In this document: positions 33,006 to 45,953 of the stretch, piece after piece
Layout: each line of letters opens with the position of its first letter
Position numbering within the stretch: position 1 is the first letter of the stretch
Origin: Malaya genurostris
Taxonomy: Eukaryota > Arthropoda > Insecta > Diptera > Culicidae
Direction: 5' to 3'
Assembly (NCBI RefSeq): GCF_030247185.1
Contig: NC_080571.1
Span: forward strand, 147,128,389 to 147,192,388
Length of the DNA stretch: 64,000 nucleotides
Notes under the pieces: generated by a model
What the model saw: the letters and a program-made list of their open reading frames with translations, nothing else
Told to the model about the DNA's origin: nothing
The model's database searches: none
Program-made: the position numbers and the translations under genes

Positions 33006-34419
33006 ACTAGATTTTTAATATTATTTGACATGATGACTGTTAATATGTCAACGCATCGATTTGAATGACTAATGCCTCACATTTACATTCATACATGATA
33101 TAAATTTTAATAACAGTTACTCACAAAATTGATCGTACACACGTATGATGCTACATTTGATTGCAGTTTCAAACTAACTCTAGCCAATTCTTTATTTATT
33201 TTCAAGTGTTTTTGTTGTGCTAATTGTTTTGAAGCATAATATAACCAAAACTTTCATTGAAAGTTTTTTTTGTTAGAAATAATCTATTAATAGGGAAATA
33301 TTTGTTTATTTCAATCGCACAAAATGACTCGTACACCAATACCGGAACGATTTATTATGAACTCGTTTCGCATGTGCTAGTGCAAAAAAACGCTATCTCG
33401 TTATAACTTCGGTTTGCGAGTTATAAATTTAAATACTGAGAGAAATTATTTTTACGTAGGACTTCGTCTTTTTTATTTATTTATTTATTTATTTATTGAG
33501 TATTTTGTATAATTCCTTCACGAAACGAATGGAAAAATCTGTATGATTGTTATTAATACCATGTTTATTATGTAAACATTGTTTAAACAGTAAAAAAGTA
33601 GGGCCAAACATGAAACATCAATGAATTCCGCGATTACATCATTCAGCTGCTGCTCGTTTGCGTGCGAGTAACTGAAGTAACCAATCTTAAATTTCTACAT
33701 ACATGGTGTTATTTTTGTAATCGTTAGAACCGCTCTTTTGATCTTTTGATATATTATGTTCATTTTTCGCTCCTTTCGCAGTGCGGCTTTTGCTTCAAAC
33801 AAGTACGGAAAATTCATCAAAGTATGAACGCAACGGCGAGAATACATATATAAATCGACAGTTCTAAGAGCCATAAATGATAGTGTTATTATCCGCAATT
33901 ACGCAATCATTTAGTTCCAAACAATTTTCAGAGTGTCTACATAGAATCAAGCAAATAGTTAATTAGATTTCCTCATATACATTAATTTGATTTGATAAAG
34001 TCGATTTTTAATCAGAATAAGTGTCGTCACTAATACATACGACGTCCAACTTCATGGGAAAAACGACTCGGTGCAGAACATTAGCGCTGTAGGGAAGGGC
34101 ACACAAGCATGTGCAGACTTACTTTGTGCGCCGTTTGCCAAACGAGAGACAACAGATTTAGGAAATGATTCTCAACTGTGTTAAAAGTTGGAGAATTATT
34201 AACCGTTGTTTCTTTTCAGAATCCAAAGCATTTTAAAAAGATCTAATAAGATTTTACTTGAAATGGATAATTATTTAAAAGAACAATGTACCCAAATAAA
34301 TTTTTAAAGTGATCTACCTCTTATCGACAGCAGTCCTACGTCAGTATCGGGGTTATGTCTCTAACATTACCTACTACAAATGCGTTCTGCAATGAAAGGC
34401 TAAAGAAAGCAAACTGACA
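33006..34419. other. 1.4 kb without genes or recognised elements
   Basis: AT-rich. A (TTTA)n run lies at 33470-33499. This stretch may be single-copy host DNA. Confidence 0.4.
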
Positions 34420-34479
34420 TTTCATCAAAGAAATTGAAAATCCTTACGAGAAATAAAGAGAATTCATCGGATGATCACA

Positions 34480-34970
34480 TTCCATTGTAAAACATCGTTC
34501 ACAACTGGAAATACGAGGAAACTCTGAAGAAAAAGGCAGGAAGGAAAAGCAAACGGATCCTATCGGAAATTGATGAAGGCTTATAGTCCGCAATGTACGA
34601 AATAACCCGAAAATAAACGTACCGAAATTGACGGAGGAAATGTCTCTAGATATTAACCAATCTGTTTCAACTGAGACTGCTTGCTGTATTCTCCGTAAAT
34701 CTAATCTGCTTGGTCGTGTTGTCGGTAAAAAACTATTTATTTTAGTATAGAATCATAAAAAGCGGCTTGAGCTCCTCAAAGTCCACGTTTGTTTTGGAAC
34801 CAGAATTAATTGTTTTGGATCTAATGGCAGATAAATTGTTTGTAGAGAGCCGATCACAGAACTCAAATTGAAAAATTTGAAACCAACAGTGAAACATGGT
34901 GATGGATGTGTTATGGTTTGGGGTTGTATAGCAGCATCAGAAACAGGAACCCTGGAATTTATCGAGTGAA
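34480..34970 (+). pseudogene. Tc1-type transposase fossil
   Basis: After several frame changes the plus strand reads KINVPKLTEEMSLDINQSVS, then CCILRKSNLLGRVVGKK (second helix-turn-helix and GRV..KK motif), NHKKRLELLKVHVCF, and finally VKHGDGCVMVWGCIAASETG, the hallmark GG.VMVWGC.. block of Tc1. The C-terminal catalytic part is absent. No ends were found. It belongs to a different group from the mariner and DD37E elements in the window. Confidence 0.75.
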
Positions 34971-34984
34971 ATTTGGACTATCGT

Positions 34985-35351
34985 CTGTGAGTATGTGTGT
35001 ACATAGATACACAAAAACATGCACTCACTTTTCTCGGAGATGGCTAAACCGATATTCAAGAACTAATATCACTTAAAGGTCTCATGTTCCCATATCCTGC
35101 TATTGAATTTCATCCTAATCTGACTTCCGATTTCTGAGATACAGGGTGATATGCACTGACAAATATGCACTTTTTCTTTTAAATATAGCTGATCCAATGT
35201 TCACAAACTCAGATTCAAATGAATGGTCTTATGGTACCATAGTCGTCTATTGACTTTTATTTGGATAAAATTTTCGGTTCCCAAGCTACAGGGTACTATG
35301 AAAAAATTAAAGAAATATGTTCACTCAATTTTCTCAAAAACGGAATAACCA
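34985..35351 (-). mobile_element. family A fragment, reversed
   Basis: Contains TGTGTACATAGATACAC, then ATGCACTCACTTTTCTC, GGAGATGGCTAAACCGAT, TGCTATTGAATTTCATCC and GACTTCCG, which are A-family units in reverse. It abuts the truncated gypsy LTR exactly at 35351/35352. Confidence 0.7.
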
Positions 35352-35986
35352 AAATCCTCTCTCTTTCGCTCGCCTGATCATCCGGAAACGGACATCTGAA
35401 TTCGTTATCATCCGAACGCAACGATGATAGTAGTGTAAATCGGTCATAACGACGATCGAACTAATCAATAATTGTCATACTATTTTAACCTAGCTAAAGA
35501 AATAACCAAATGACTGAGAGCGACGGTAACCTCCTATCTAGGCGCCGAACGGGAAGTAAACATTTTGTTTATGGTTTAAAAATCCATGTACTAGTATGAA
35601 TATGTTTAATTGCCGTTTTTGATCTTAGATGGTATAACATATTAATTAATTGGTCGCATGCATCACCTACATCGACAAAATTGGTTCGAAGAATTGCCCC
35701 GTGAAAATTCGTTTGGTTTCGATTTATTCGGTGCTAATAATAATCGCTCTCCGGGCGTTAATCGATTATCTACGATATTGATATATTTTAATTACATTGG
35801 AAATGCCCCTGATCAAGCGATATGATCAGTTCTGTCCGATAGTTAGATAATCGTTTACCGTCAACTTCCTTTTATAGCAAACCAGAAATGGTGAAAACAA
35901 TATTTTGATACAAAAATAACATGGTAGTAACAGTTGTTGTTAAAACTATTAAGTCTTTAATGAACCATTGTAACACAAAGGTTACA
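35352..35986 (-). repeat. truncated 3' LTR (U3 only)
   Basis: About 98% identical to 48576-49209. It ends with GGTTACA, so on the minus strand it starts TGTAACC. It breaks off just upstream of the TATA box, so R and U5 are missing. The purine tract lies directly beside it on the internal side. Confidence 0.92.
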
Positions 35987-36781
35987 ATACTCCCTGGGTT
36001 GGGTGAAAAAAAATACAGACGTATTTTTTTTGTAGTTAAATGCCTGGTTCCTCGGCTAGAAAGTCATTCGAACATCGCATTCATGGCACTGCACACCTAT
36101 GTGCCGCAAACGGATTAACACCAATTTCATGGACTCAGAGAACTGTGTCGAGATCTCAGGATTGCAGCCGCGTAGATTTCTGTTCTACTGTTTGAAATGG
36201 GAATCCACGCTCGATATTTTGTTTGAGAGCGTATATTTTTTTTCTAATATACCTAGAAGCCAAAAGATATAAATCCATACACTCTCTTCTAAGGTAAATT
36301 ACTTATATCTCATCTATCTTTTCCTATACTACTCTGTTCCTATACTAATTCGACAATCATACACACAATCATTCGATCCCGTACGTACCAGTTTGAGAAC
36401 TGTACTCACAATCATTCTATCTCTTACGTACCAGTTTTAGGACTGTACTCACAATCATTCTATCCCGTACGTACCAGTTTGAAGCCTCAATGTTCAAATC
36501 GCTTTCACTCTTTTTGCATTCATATCTCACACACATTCTTATACGAATTTGCAATCTCTTATCTATACTTATTAACTAGCGCGCAAAGGTTTTACTACCC
36601 GTAAGTAACTATCGTATGATCGATCTCCGCGTCCGGAGGATACAATGATGATTTAAATGTCTGGTGCAACAACTACCATGACGGGAGCTCGGGTTTTAAA
36701 TAGAGACAGCAAATACCGTCTTCGTCTTACTTGTAGGAAGACTGCAAAAGAAGCTGTATAAACCGATTTCAGGAGAGTTTA
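35987..36781 (-). other. gypsy 3' untranslated region, with a 43-bp tandem repeat
   Basis: Non-coding internal DNA between the 3' LTR and the mariner insertion. It continues at 40326-40574. Three units of 43 bp (36364, 36407, 36450: CACAATCATTC, CGTACGTACCAGTTT) are seen. No env-like frame is found. Confidence 0.7.
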
Positions 36782-36970
36782 ACAGATCGGCTGAAAAGTT
36801 CGTATCGTTTCTATGAGAGGGCGCCACTAGAATTAAATCCATACCATTTTCAGTTAGTACCAACCTTCAAAAGATACGTGTATAAATTTGACAGCTGTCT
36901 GATTATTAGTTTGTGAGATATTTCATTTTGAGTGAAGCTACTTTTGTTATTGTGAAACTAATGTAAAAAA

Positions 36971-37212
36971 CCCTTCTTAATCCACCTAGTGGTGTGATAA
37001 TGCCTTTCTCTTCTTTCATAACAGTCTCATGAAAATGTATTTCGTAATTTTATTAAATAATTTCGGATACTAATTTCGAAACTAATTCATTCAGATTGAT
37101 TCGAGTAGTTCACAAAAGCATGCTTCAGTGTTTATGTCACACAGTCAGCATCATTTTTCCAACTTAGTGCTTGACATTTGCGTTGCCTATTTGTAATCAG
37201 TGATGCTAATCT
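36971..37212 (+). mobile_element. repeat family D, copy D4
   Basis: CCCTTCTTAATCCACCTAG, GCCTTTCTCTTCTTTCATAA, GCATGCTTCAGTGTTTATG and CAGTGATGCTAATCT. Same as D1-D3, opposite orientation. Confidence 0.88.
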
Positions 37213-37219
37213 AAAAAAA

Positions 37220-38546
<1,327 letters not shown>

Positions 38547-38550
38547 AAAA

Positions 38551-39600
38551 CCCTTCTTAGTCCACTTAGTGGAATTTTCATATATCTTGAAAAATCACCA
38601 TAGGGGGGAGTACATGAAATTTTCGAAATCGAAAAAAAATTTTTGATGCCAAAAGGCTTAGAATTGCATGAAACGTCGAGATTTAGTGTCATCTCGAAAA
38701 AAAAAATTATTGAAAAAATCGACTTTTTGGGACTTAGAAAAAATATGAAAATTTTTCCAAGTCCCAGAAAGTTGATTTTTTCAAAACAAATTTTTTTTTG
38801 AGATGACACTAAATTTCGATGTTTTATGCAGTTTTAAGAGTTTTGGCATCAAAAAAAATGTTCGATTTTGGAAATTTCATGTACTCCCCCCTATGGTGCT
38901 TTTTCAAGGTCGATAATTGTCAAACCTTTACCACCGGGCAGCACCCCTTAAGCATGTCCAATTTAGGTCAAATTTTGCATGAAGGCTTTTTTCGAGGTCC
39001 TTAAACTTTTGAGCAATAGAACTTTACGAAAATAGAGTTGATCCCAAAATTTTGGCACCCTTATATATACAAGAGCGGTAAAAATCAACGTGTTTTGTCG
39101 GTTACGTCACTTATACCATCATATATCTGGAACCAAAAGTCACAACCATTTGATCTTCGAACTTGATCAACGGTCCGACAGTAGCTTTCAAACGAGTCCA
39201 AGTTTGTTCAAATCGCTTCAGCCATCTCTGAGAAAATTGAGCGCGTTCAAATACAACGCTTTTTGTCGGTTACGTCACTTATACAATCATATCTCCGGAA
39301 CCAAAAGTCACAGCCATTTTATCTTCGAACTTGATCAATGCCCCGATAGTAGCTTTCAAACGAGCCCAAGTTTGTTAAAATCGGTTGAGCCATCTCTGAG
39401 AAAATTGAGCGCGTTCAAATATCTTCGAAAAGTGCACACACATACACACACACACATACACACACACACATACACACACACACAGACATTTTCCGATCTC
39501 GTCGAGCTGAGTCGAATGGTATATAACACTATGGGTCTCCGAGGCTCCGTTCGAAAGTCGGTTTTTCCAGCAATTCTAATACCTTTCTATAGAGAAAGGC
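38551..39600 (+). mobile_element. repeat family C, copy C4 (two units)
   Basis: Follows C3 after AAAA. The palindrome is at 38587-38910. There are only two 168-bp units (TGTCGGTTACG at about 39097 and 39265). CA repeats lie at 39436-39484, followed by the 3' block GTCGAGCTGAGTCGAATGG and the hairpin CCTTTCT/AGAAAGG ending at 39600. Confidence 0.88.
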
Positions 39601-39605
39601 AAAAA

Positions 39606-40259
39606 GGAATTTCGTGTGTTGATGAAACACTACTTTTTGATGAAAAAAAGTGCCGCCGATACCAAAAAATGGCTTGATGAGTGTTATCCAGACTCTGCAT
39701 CGGGCGAAGCAACAATTCGTAAGTGGTTTGCAAAATTTCGTACTGGTCATTTGAGCACCGAAGACGATGAACGCAGTGGACGTCCAAAAGAAGCTGTTAC
39801 CGATGAAAACGTGATAAAAATCCTCAAAATAATTTTCAATGACCGTAAAGTGAAGTTGATCGAGATAGCTGACACCCTAAAGATATCAAAGGAACGTGTT
39901 GGACATATTATTCACGAATATTTGGATATGAGAAAGCTTTGTGCAAAATGGGTGCCGCGTGAGCTCACAATCGATCAAAAACAACAACGAATTGATGATT
40001 CTGAGCAGTGTTTGGAGCTGTTGAATTGCTCCCTCATCCACCGTATTCTCCAGATTTGGCCCCCAGTGACTTTTTCCTGTTCTCAGACTTCAAGAGAATG
40101 CTCGCTGGTAAAAAATTTAGAAGCAATGAAGAGGTAATCGCTGAAACTGAGGCCTATTTTGAGGCAAAGTACAAATCGTACTACAAAAATGGTATCGAAA
40201 AGTTAGAAGATCGCTATAATCGCTGTATCGCCTCTGATGGCAATTATGTTGAATAATAA
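39606..40259 (+). pseudogene. mariner transposase, copy 2, catalytic core deleted
   Basis: The start codon was lost at the array insertion. EFRVLMKHYFLMKKSAADT, VTDENVIKILKIIFNDRK and LCAKWVPRELTIDQKQQ are kept. At 40021 the sequence jumps from CLELLN to ELLPHPPYSPDLAPSDFF, losing about 120 residues with the first two catalytic Asp and shifting frame. The C-terminus (CIASDGNYVE) is intact. The downstream A tract has six A, giving the correct frame that copy 1 has lost. Confidence 0.93.
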
Positions 40260-40325
40260 AAACGAATTTTGGCAAAAAAATGTGTGTTTCTATTAAACGA
40301 TACGAACTTTTCAACTGAACTGTTA

Positions 40326-40574
40326 TCTATCATCAAGACCTACCTGATCTTCTGACAAAAAAGTTACTCTCTTTTCAATTTTTCTCATGGGGTGGAAGTT
40401 TTATTTTCGCTCAAAGGAAACGTATCGAATTTCCCGTGTGAAATGGAGGGTTTTTTTTTTTGTAATTATTTATATTAGAAGGTGCATGAATATGCCTTAT
40501 CGAATAGATTATCACTGTGTGAAGTGATTGATATACCATCAATTAATAATTTTGTGTGTTTGCTTTTTTTTATC
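40326..40574 (-). other. gypsy 3' UTR, integrase-proximal part
   Basis: Non-coding sequence between the integrase stop and the mariner insertion point. It includes a purine-rich GAAAAGAGAGTAAC stretch (about 40360-40373, minus strand). Confidence 0.6.
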
Positions 40575-41914
40575 CTGGCTTAACCCTCAGGGTACGGACT
40601 GGGTTACCGTAACCCGAGCGAAATTTGAAAAAAGCGCCATACGAAGAGAAGTCGTTCACATTTTTCATTATATTTTTTTTTTCAATCAGTTAAATGATTA
40701 ATCTGACAACTCTATTATATTTTTGAGACAATTTTACACAAAATAAAAAAAAATTATTCAAATTGACAAAGTACAGCCTGATATACACCCAATCAAAGTC
40801 GCCGGGTTAGGCTAACCCAGTCCGTACTGAACGTAACTTTTTTATAGTCCGTACCCTGAGGGTTAAGGTGGGCGGCTGGCCATATACCTAAAGATTTACC
40901 ATCTAAGGACACTAGGTCGTAAGAGGACGATCCTAGTTTGGCCTTGACCCTGCAGGGCAGATATTGCGGGCCATATTTTGCTGAATAATTCTCGACCGCG
41001 CTAGATAGGCGCATATTCCTTCGATACACGAGTTGACCAGGCTGAAAAGCTTTAGAGAAATTACGATGCCGAAGATTATACTGCTTACGGCAGGCTTCAT
41101 TCGCTTTGGCAAGATTTTGCTTTACTTGCTCGTACAACTTTGGGAAGAATTTTTTTCGAATTTCTTCTTTTTCTTCTTCATTTAGGCTAAGATCAGTTTG
41201 CCGTTTTAGCTTATGATCGGAGCCCTGGAGAAACATTTCATGACCGTGAGTTACGTAAAACGGGGTGTGACCCGGGGAGCTGTGAACGCTGGTGTTTAGA
41301 ATATACTCTACCTCCGATAGCTTGGTGTCCCACAGACGTTGATCCTCTTTTATATAGGTTCTTATAGCGGCATTTATTGTTCTGTTAGTACGCTCTACGG
41401 GGTTGGCTTGGGAATGGTAGCGCGAATTCAACCAATGCACTATTCCGAAGTGTTCCAAAAGACTTTTAAAATCTCTCGAAAGAAAACTAGCTCCATTGTC
41501 AGTGATAATTATTTCTGGGGTAGAGTTTTTAAAGAACTACAGGTCACGTAAAGTTGCACATAAATGAGAGCTTTCGATTCGTTTTACCGGGTGTAAAAGT
41601 GTCCATTTAATAAAAAGGTCGCTTACGACTAGAATGTGTTGGTTTCCTTTCTTGCTACGGGGAAGGGGTCCGATAAAATCGGCCGCGATTATTTGCCATG
41701 GATGATCTGCCACCCTCATTTCCCCCATTTTGGGAACTAACGGAACACAGGCTGCTTTAACCTCCTTACATATTCCACATTTCTGAACATGTTGGCGCAC
41801 TTGTTTCGCCATTCCTAGCCAGTAATAGCGTTGTTTAATCCTAGCAATGGTTCTATCAAACCCAAGATGAGATGCATCGCCTCGTCATGGTTAGACTGAA
41901 TAATCTTTAATCGA
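40570..41914 (-). pseudogene. gypsy integrase, interrupted by a MITE
   Basis: The N-terminal zinc region is SHLGFDRTIARIKQRYYW with KCGICK (HHCC type, frameshift near 41888). The catalytic core has AADFIGPLP (first Asp), TDNGASFLS (second Asp, about 41500) and NPVERTNRTI (Glu). A TAG at 41537-41539 interrupts it in frame. The C-terminal part ends LGIWPAAHL. The natural stop follows immediately if the 279-bp MITE at TTAA is ignored (AAHLKPG). The product would insert element cDNA into the chromosome. Confidence 0.92.
40584..40862. mobile_element. 279-bp piggyBac-type MITE with TTAA duplication
   Basis: TTAA lies at 40580-40583 and 40863-40866. The 17-bp inverted ends are CCCTCAGGGTACGGACT and AGTCCGTACCCTGAGGG. 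Sub-terminal mini-palindromes GGGTTACCGTAACCC and GGGTTAGGCTAACCC lie inside. The TTAA target and CCC start are hallmarks of piggyBac. There is no ORF. It sits inside the integrase C-terminus. Confidence 0.95.
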
Positions 41915-43336
41915 TCATCCGTGGGGGGGAACTATCTTCCACTCATAGCGAGTATCATAAAAACCATCCGAGGCAGACACGAATTTGAACAACTGATCGT
42001 CTATTATTCGGAAATCAATGTAATCATCAGGATTGTCTCTCACTTTTTGCTTCATGGACAGGTACCACGAGGAACCAGGGTGTTGAGATAGCACCGCTAC
42101 ACTGCGCGACAATGCATCCGCTACTACGTTCTCCTTACTCTTACGATGAACAATCTTCATATCATATTGTTGTAAATTTAAACTCCATCTACTGCAGCGT
42201 AACCCTACTTTCCAAGAGGTGGTGAGTATATGGGTAAGGGCAGATGAATCTGTGACAAGAGTAAATGGGCTACATTCAATATACCCCCGAAAGGCTTGGA
42301 TCGACAGCAGGGCGGCTAACGCCTCTTTTTCCGCCGGGTGGTAGTTGCGTTGAGGAGTAGTAAGTTTTTTGGGAAAATAAGCTATAACTCTCTCTTGGTC
42401 ATCCTGTATTTGAGTCAGAACGCCTGCTACGGCCACGTCCGAAGCATCCGTTTGCACTACAAACTCCGCTTCGAAATTAGGGCTACATAATACGGGGGTG
42501 GTTATTAATCGTTCTTTGATACTCTGGAAGGCCGTTTCGGTATCAGGAGACCATTTAACAATTTTACTTTTAGTTTTGAGCATTTCAGTTAAAGGAGACA
42601 CAATTCCGCTAAAATCCGGTATAAACCGACGATAATAATTCGCCATTCCTAAAAACCTACGAAGTTTAGTGATGGTCGTCGGTTTTTCGTACTCTTCGAT
42701 CGGTTGCACTTTCTCGGGGTTCGGTCTTAAGCCGTCTGTTGAAAGAAGATATCCCAAAAAAGGCAACTCAGAAACACCAAAACGGGATTTTTCCAGATTG
42801 ATGGCCAGGTTTGCGTGCCGAAGGCGTTTTGAGACTTCGGACAACAGTCGCAGATGATCTTCAAACGTTTCGCTCACCACGACTATATCGTCGAGGTAGA
42901 CAAAAACGTAAGGCTCCAGTTCACCGTATCCCAAGACGCGGTCCATCAGTCTTGACAGTGTCGCAGGGCTGTTGATAAGTCCGAAAGAAAGTCGGGTGAA
43001 CTGGAACAGACCTTTACCTTGTACGCAGAAAGCTGTATGCTTTCGAGATCGGGTAACCAAAGGTATTTGGAGGAAGGCTTCTGATAGGTCTATCGTTGAC
43101 AGGTATTTGGCCTTGGGTAATTGGCTTAAAATTCTTCCCGGGTGCGGCAAAGGGTAGGAGTCTCTCATCGTTCTCTCATTAATCCGTCGAGAGTCTAGAC
43201 ATAACCTAACCTTACCATTTGGTTTCACGATCGGAACCACATTGGAGGCCCAATCCGAGTTTGTACGCTCGATGATGTTCAGAGCTAACATTCTTTCGAG
43301 TTCCTCGGCCACCATTCCCTGAACGCGAGGTGACAT
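41915..43336 (-). pseudogene. gypsy reverse transcriptase and RNase H
   Basis: A long open stretch of 473 codons. RT blocks are WASNVVPIVKPNGKVRLCLD, LSTIDLSEAFLQIPL, RLSFGLINSPA, the catalytic YLDD box in YVFVYLDDIVVV, and FLGYLLSTDGLRPNPEKV. The connection/tether (LRRFLGMANYYRRFIPDFS) follows. RNase H has QTDASDVAVAGVL, AEKEALAALL (Glu), LVTDSSAL (Asp) and NVVADALSR. The end runs into the integrase linker. A frameshift near 43340 separates it from protease. Confidence 0.96.
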
Positions 43337-43788
43337 GACGTACGGAAATTGGCGTCTTTTATGACAATGGAGTGACTTATCAGAGGTGTTACTGAAAGGT
43401 GACCACTTTCAGCCACTTTGAAGGTTTGTTTAAGTTGCTCAATTCTGCTCGCCTCTTTGCCGGAGAGTGTTGAAGTCGGGACGAGTGTAATTGATTTTAA
43501 TTCTTCCGCAAGACAGGTATATTGTACTACTCGAGCAATATTGAACGTGTGCACGAAGTCCATCCCCAATAAACATTCGACACTAAGCTTGGGAACTACT
43601 AAAGTTGGTATTAGTTTTGTTTGGCCATTAAACGTGAAAGGCACAAAAACCTGTCCTCGTATCTCAAGAGTCTCGTCACTGGCGGTTTTTAGCACAATGG
43701 GTCGATCTAGCGGTCGAATGCGATTGGTTTTAATCTTAGTATATAAATGAGAATTGATCATAGTGGATTGGCTTCCACTGTCTAGCAA
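43337..43788 (-). pseudogene. gypsy aspartic protease
   Basis: The active-site LLDSGSQSTM lies at the start and the conserved ECLLGMDF block about 70 residues on. It overlaps the end of gag (43782-43788). The downstream part carries on into the RT linker until the frame changes near 43340. It processes Gag and Pol. Confidence 0.9.
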
Positions 43789-45953
43789 GTGAACCCGTAA
43801 AGTTTTAGATGGGCATAAGGTCGATTTTCGTCGTTATCAGACAAAGTTATCAGATTAGTCTCGATGAGAGGGGCATACATGCCTTCTGTTGCCGTTTCCC
43901 ACATGGAATCAAGTTCTAAACTTTGGAGCGATGTGGGGTATTCGACGAATCGCGACTTGCATCCGTCTGAATCCCGTTTTTTTTTGCGATAGGGGCAATT
44001 TATGGATTCAAATCCCTTAAAACCACAAATAAGACACCATACCTTTCTTGGCTCTCTACTCTCGTCATATCGATGAGAAGGGCTGCCACAATTGTAACAA
44101 GTATTAAGGTCAGGTGGCCTGTGGGCTTCGACTAGACGATCGAGGGCCGATGCCGAATAGGGTTGTCCCCGAGAGGTATTGTTATTCAACTTCCCAGGGA
44201 ATCTGCTAGGATGTTGTCCGGATGGACCCGCTAATGTTTCATTTGAAGGGTTTCGATTAGACTGTGCTCTCGCGAACGGCGGCGGTCTGGTCTGATTGTG
44301 CCTATTCGAGTTGTTATGGATTATTGGAAGATTTTCAGGACGGTCCTTAGCTGATTTATCAGATATGTTATCCTGTTCTGTAATAATGTTGGCCGATTTT
44401 TCATTGCCAAACATTTTATTGTAAAGTGAAAAATTATTTGCATCAACTCGTCTACCGGCTGCTAACAGCGACGGAAGATCGTAAATAGGTATGAAAGTTA
44501 ATTGCCGACGATAGTCAGATCGCATATTTTGATTAACAATTTTCATTTTTTCATTTTCGGGAATTTGAAGGGTCATTGAACGGAATAATTTCTCTAGATC
44601 GTAATAATAGGACTGGAACGACTCGTTACGTTGTTGTTTGCGTAGATATATTTTGACTTTTATCATATTGTCTAAATCTGGGTGTACGAAAGCATTTCGT
44701 AGTTCGAGGACTAAATGATCGTAGTTCGAGGACTAAATCATCTCATAGAATGGTACCAGTTCAAGGCTGATCCGCTAAATAAATGTAAAGCTGAGTCGAA
44801 AAGTTCTGCCTCGTTAACGCGTTCAGACAGTGCCAGGTTTTTCACTTTGAAGAGAAACTCGTTCAGATTTAAACCCTGATCTTCTCCAGTGTATTTTTCT
44901 TTTGCCCATCTGGAAACAGGAAGAGTATGATGTTGTGGAACTGACGGTGTGTTGAAATATCTATTCGCAGCTTGTCGCGTGGAAAAAGGATCATAATTTG
45001 GAATAAAAGATGGTGGCAGTGAAGGACCTGGTATGAAAGCAGAAGAATGTGTAAACGGTTGGCCAGGTATGTAAGCTGAAGAAGTTATGATAGGGTTTCC
45101 CACTGAATATGTTTGGGTGGTACTTGGATTAAACCGAAAATCAAACACGGATTGCTGTACTGACACTGCTGGTACAGGATTGGTGAAAATTGTGGACGAA
45201 CCTGTTGAAACTGAAGGAACCGTGTAGTTAAACGTAGGTAAATACGGTACAGGGTTGTATGTTTCTGTGATCGTATGGCGGGTATTAAGATATGGTTTAG
45301 ATTTCCCACTATCGGTTGTGGTTTTAGAAAATAAGTTCGCATTGAATCTTGTATTCTGACTGTAACTAGTAGAAGGAATATAACTATTAGTTCTATTATC
45401 TGTTTGAATTTGTTGAGCCCATTGATTTTCTCTGCTCTAAGATGGTATTCTGAATCCTCTGCGCGTTTACGTCTTTCTAATTCGTTAACTAGGGTGGCCC
45501 TATTTATTAGAATAAATTCTTTATCGTTCGACTCTCTTTGTAGTAGTTCTTCTAATGTAGGTAAAATGAGTTCTGGTGATTCTTCTTCTACCGGATCCAA
45601 ATCTTCAGTTGGGAATTTAACATGTTTGTAAAAATAATAATACAGATGATCAACGGTGATACTGAAAATTGTATCTAAATCATCCTTCAAATTGCTTGAT
45701 ACATAATTTAGTAATAGTTTAGCTCTCTCACCCAAATGTAACAAGCGGTCCTTGCATGCCGTTAAATTGTCCCCCTTTCTCCTGAGGACTGATTCAATTT
45801 CCTCAAGCTTCTCTCTGCAAATTTTCACTTGTGCGACGGGATCGGAATTAAAAGTCTTTACTGGTAATGTCTGTCACCTTCTAATACAATGTTTCGAACT
45901 GTTAGCTCAAACGATAATTCTTCCTCTGTTAATAGGTCTACTTTTAAGTCATA

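Noticed and set aside
36364..36482. Three direct repeats considered as a CRISPR-like array
   Set aside because: Contiguous 43-bp tandem units without spacers, in a eukaryotic retrotransposon 3' UTR.
35987..36781. Search for an env gene in the gypsy element
   Set aside because: No frame over 70 codons and no signal peptide or membrane segment in the 3' region.
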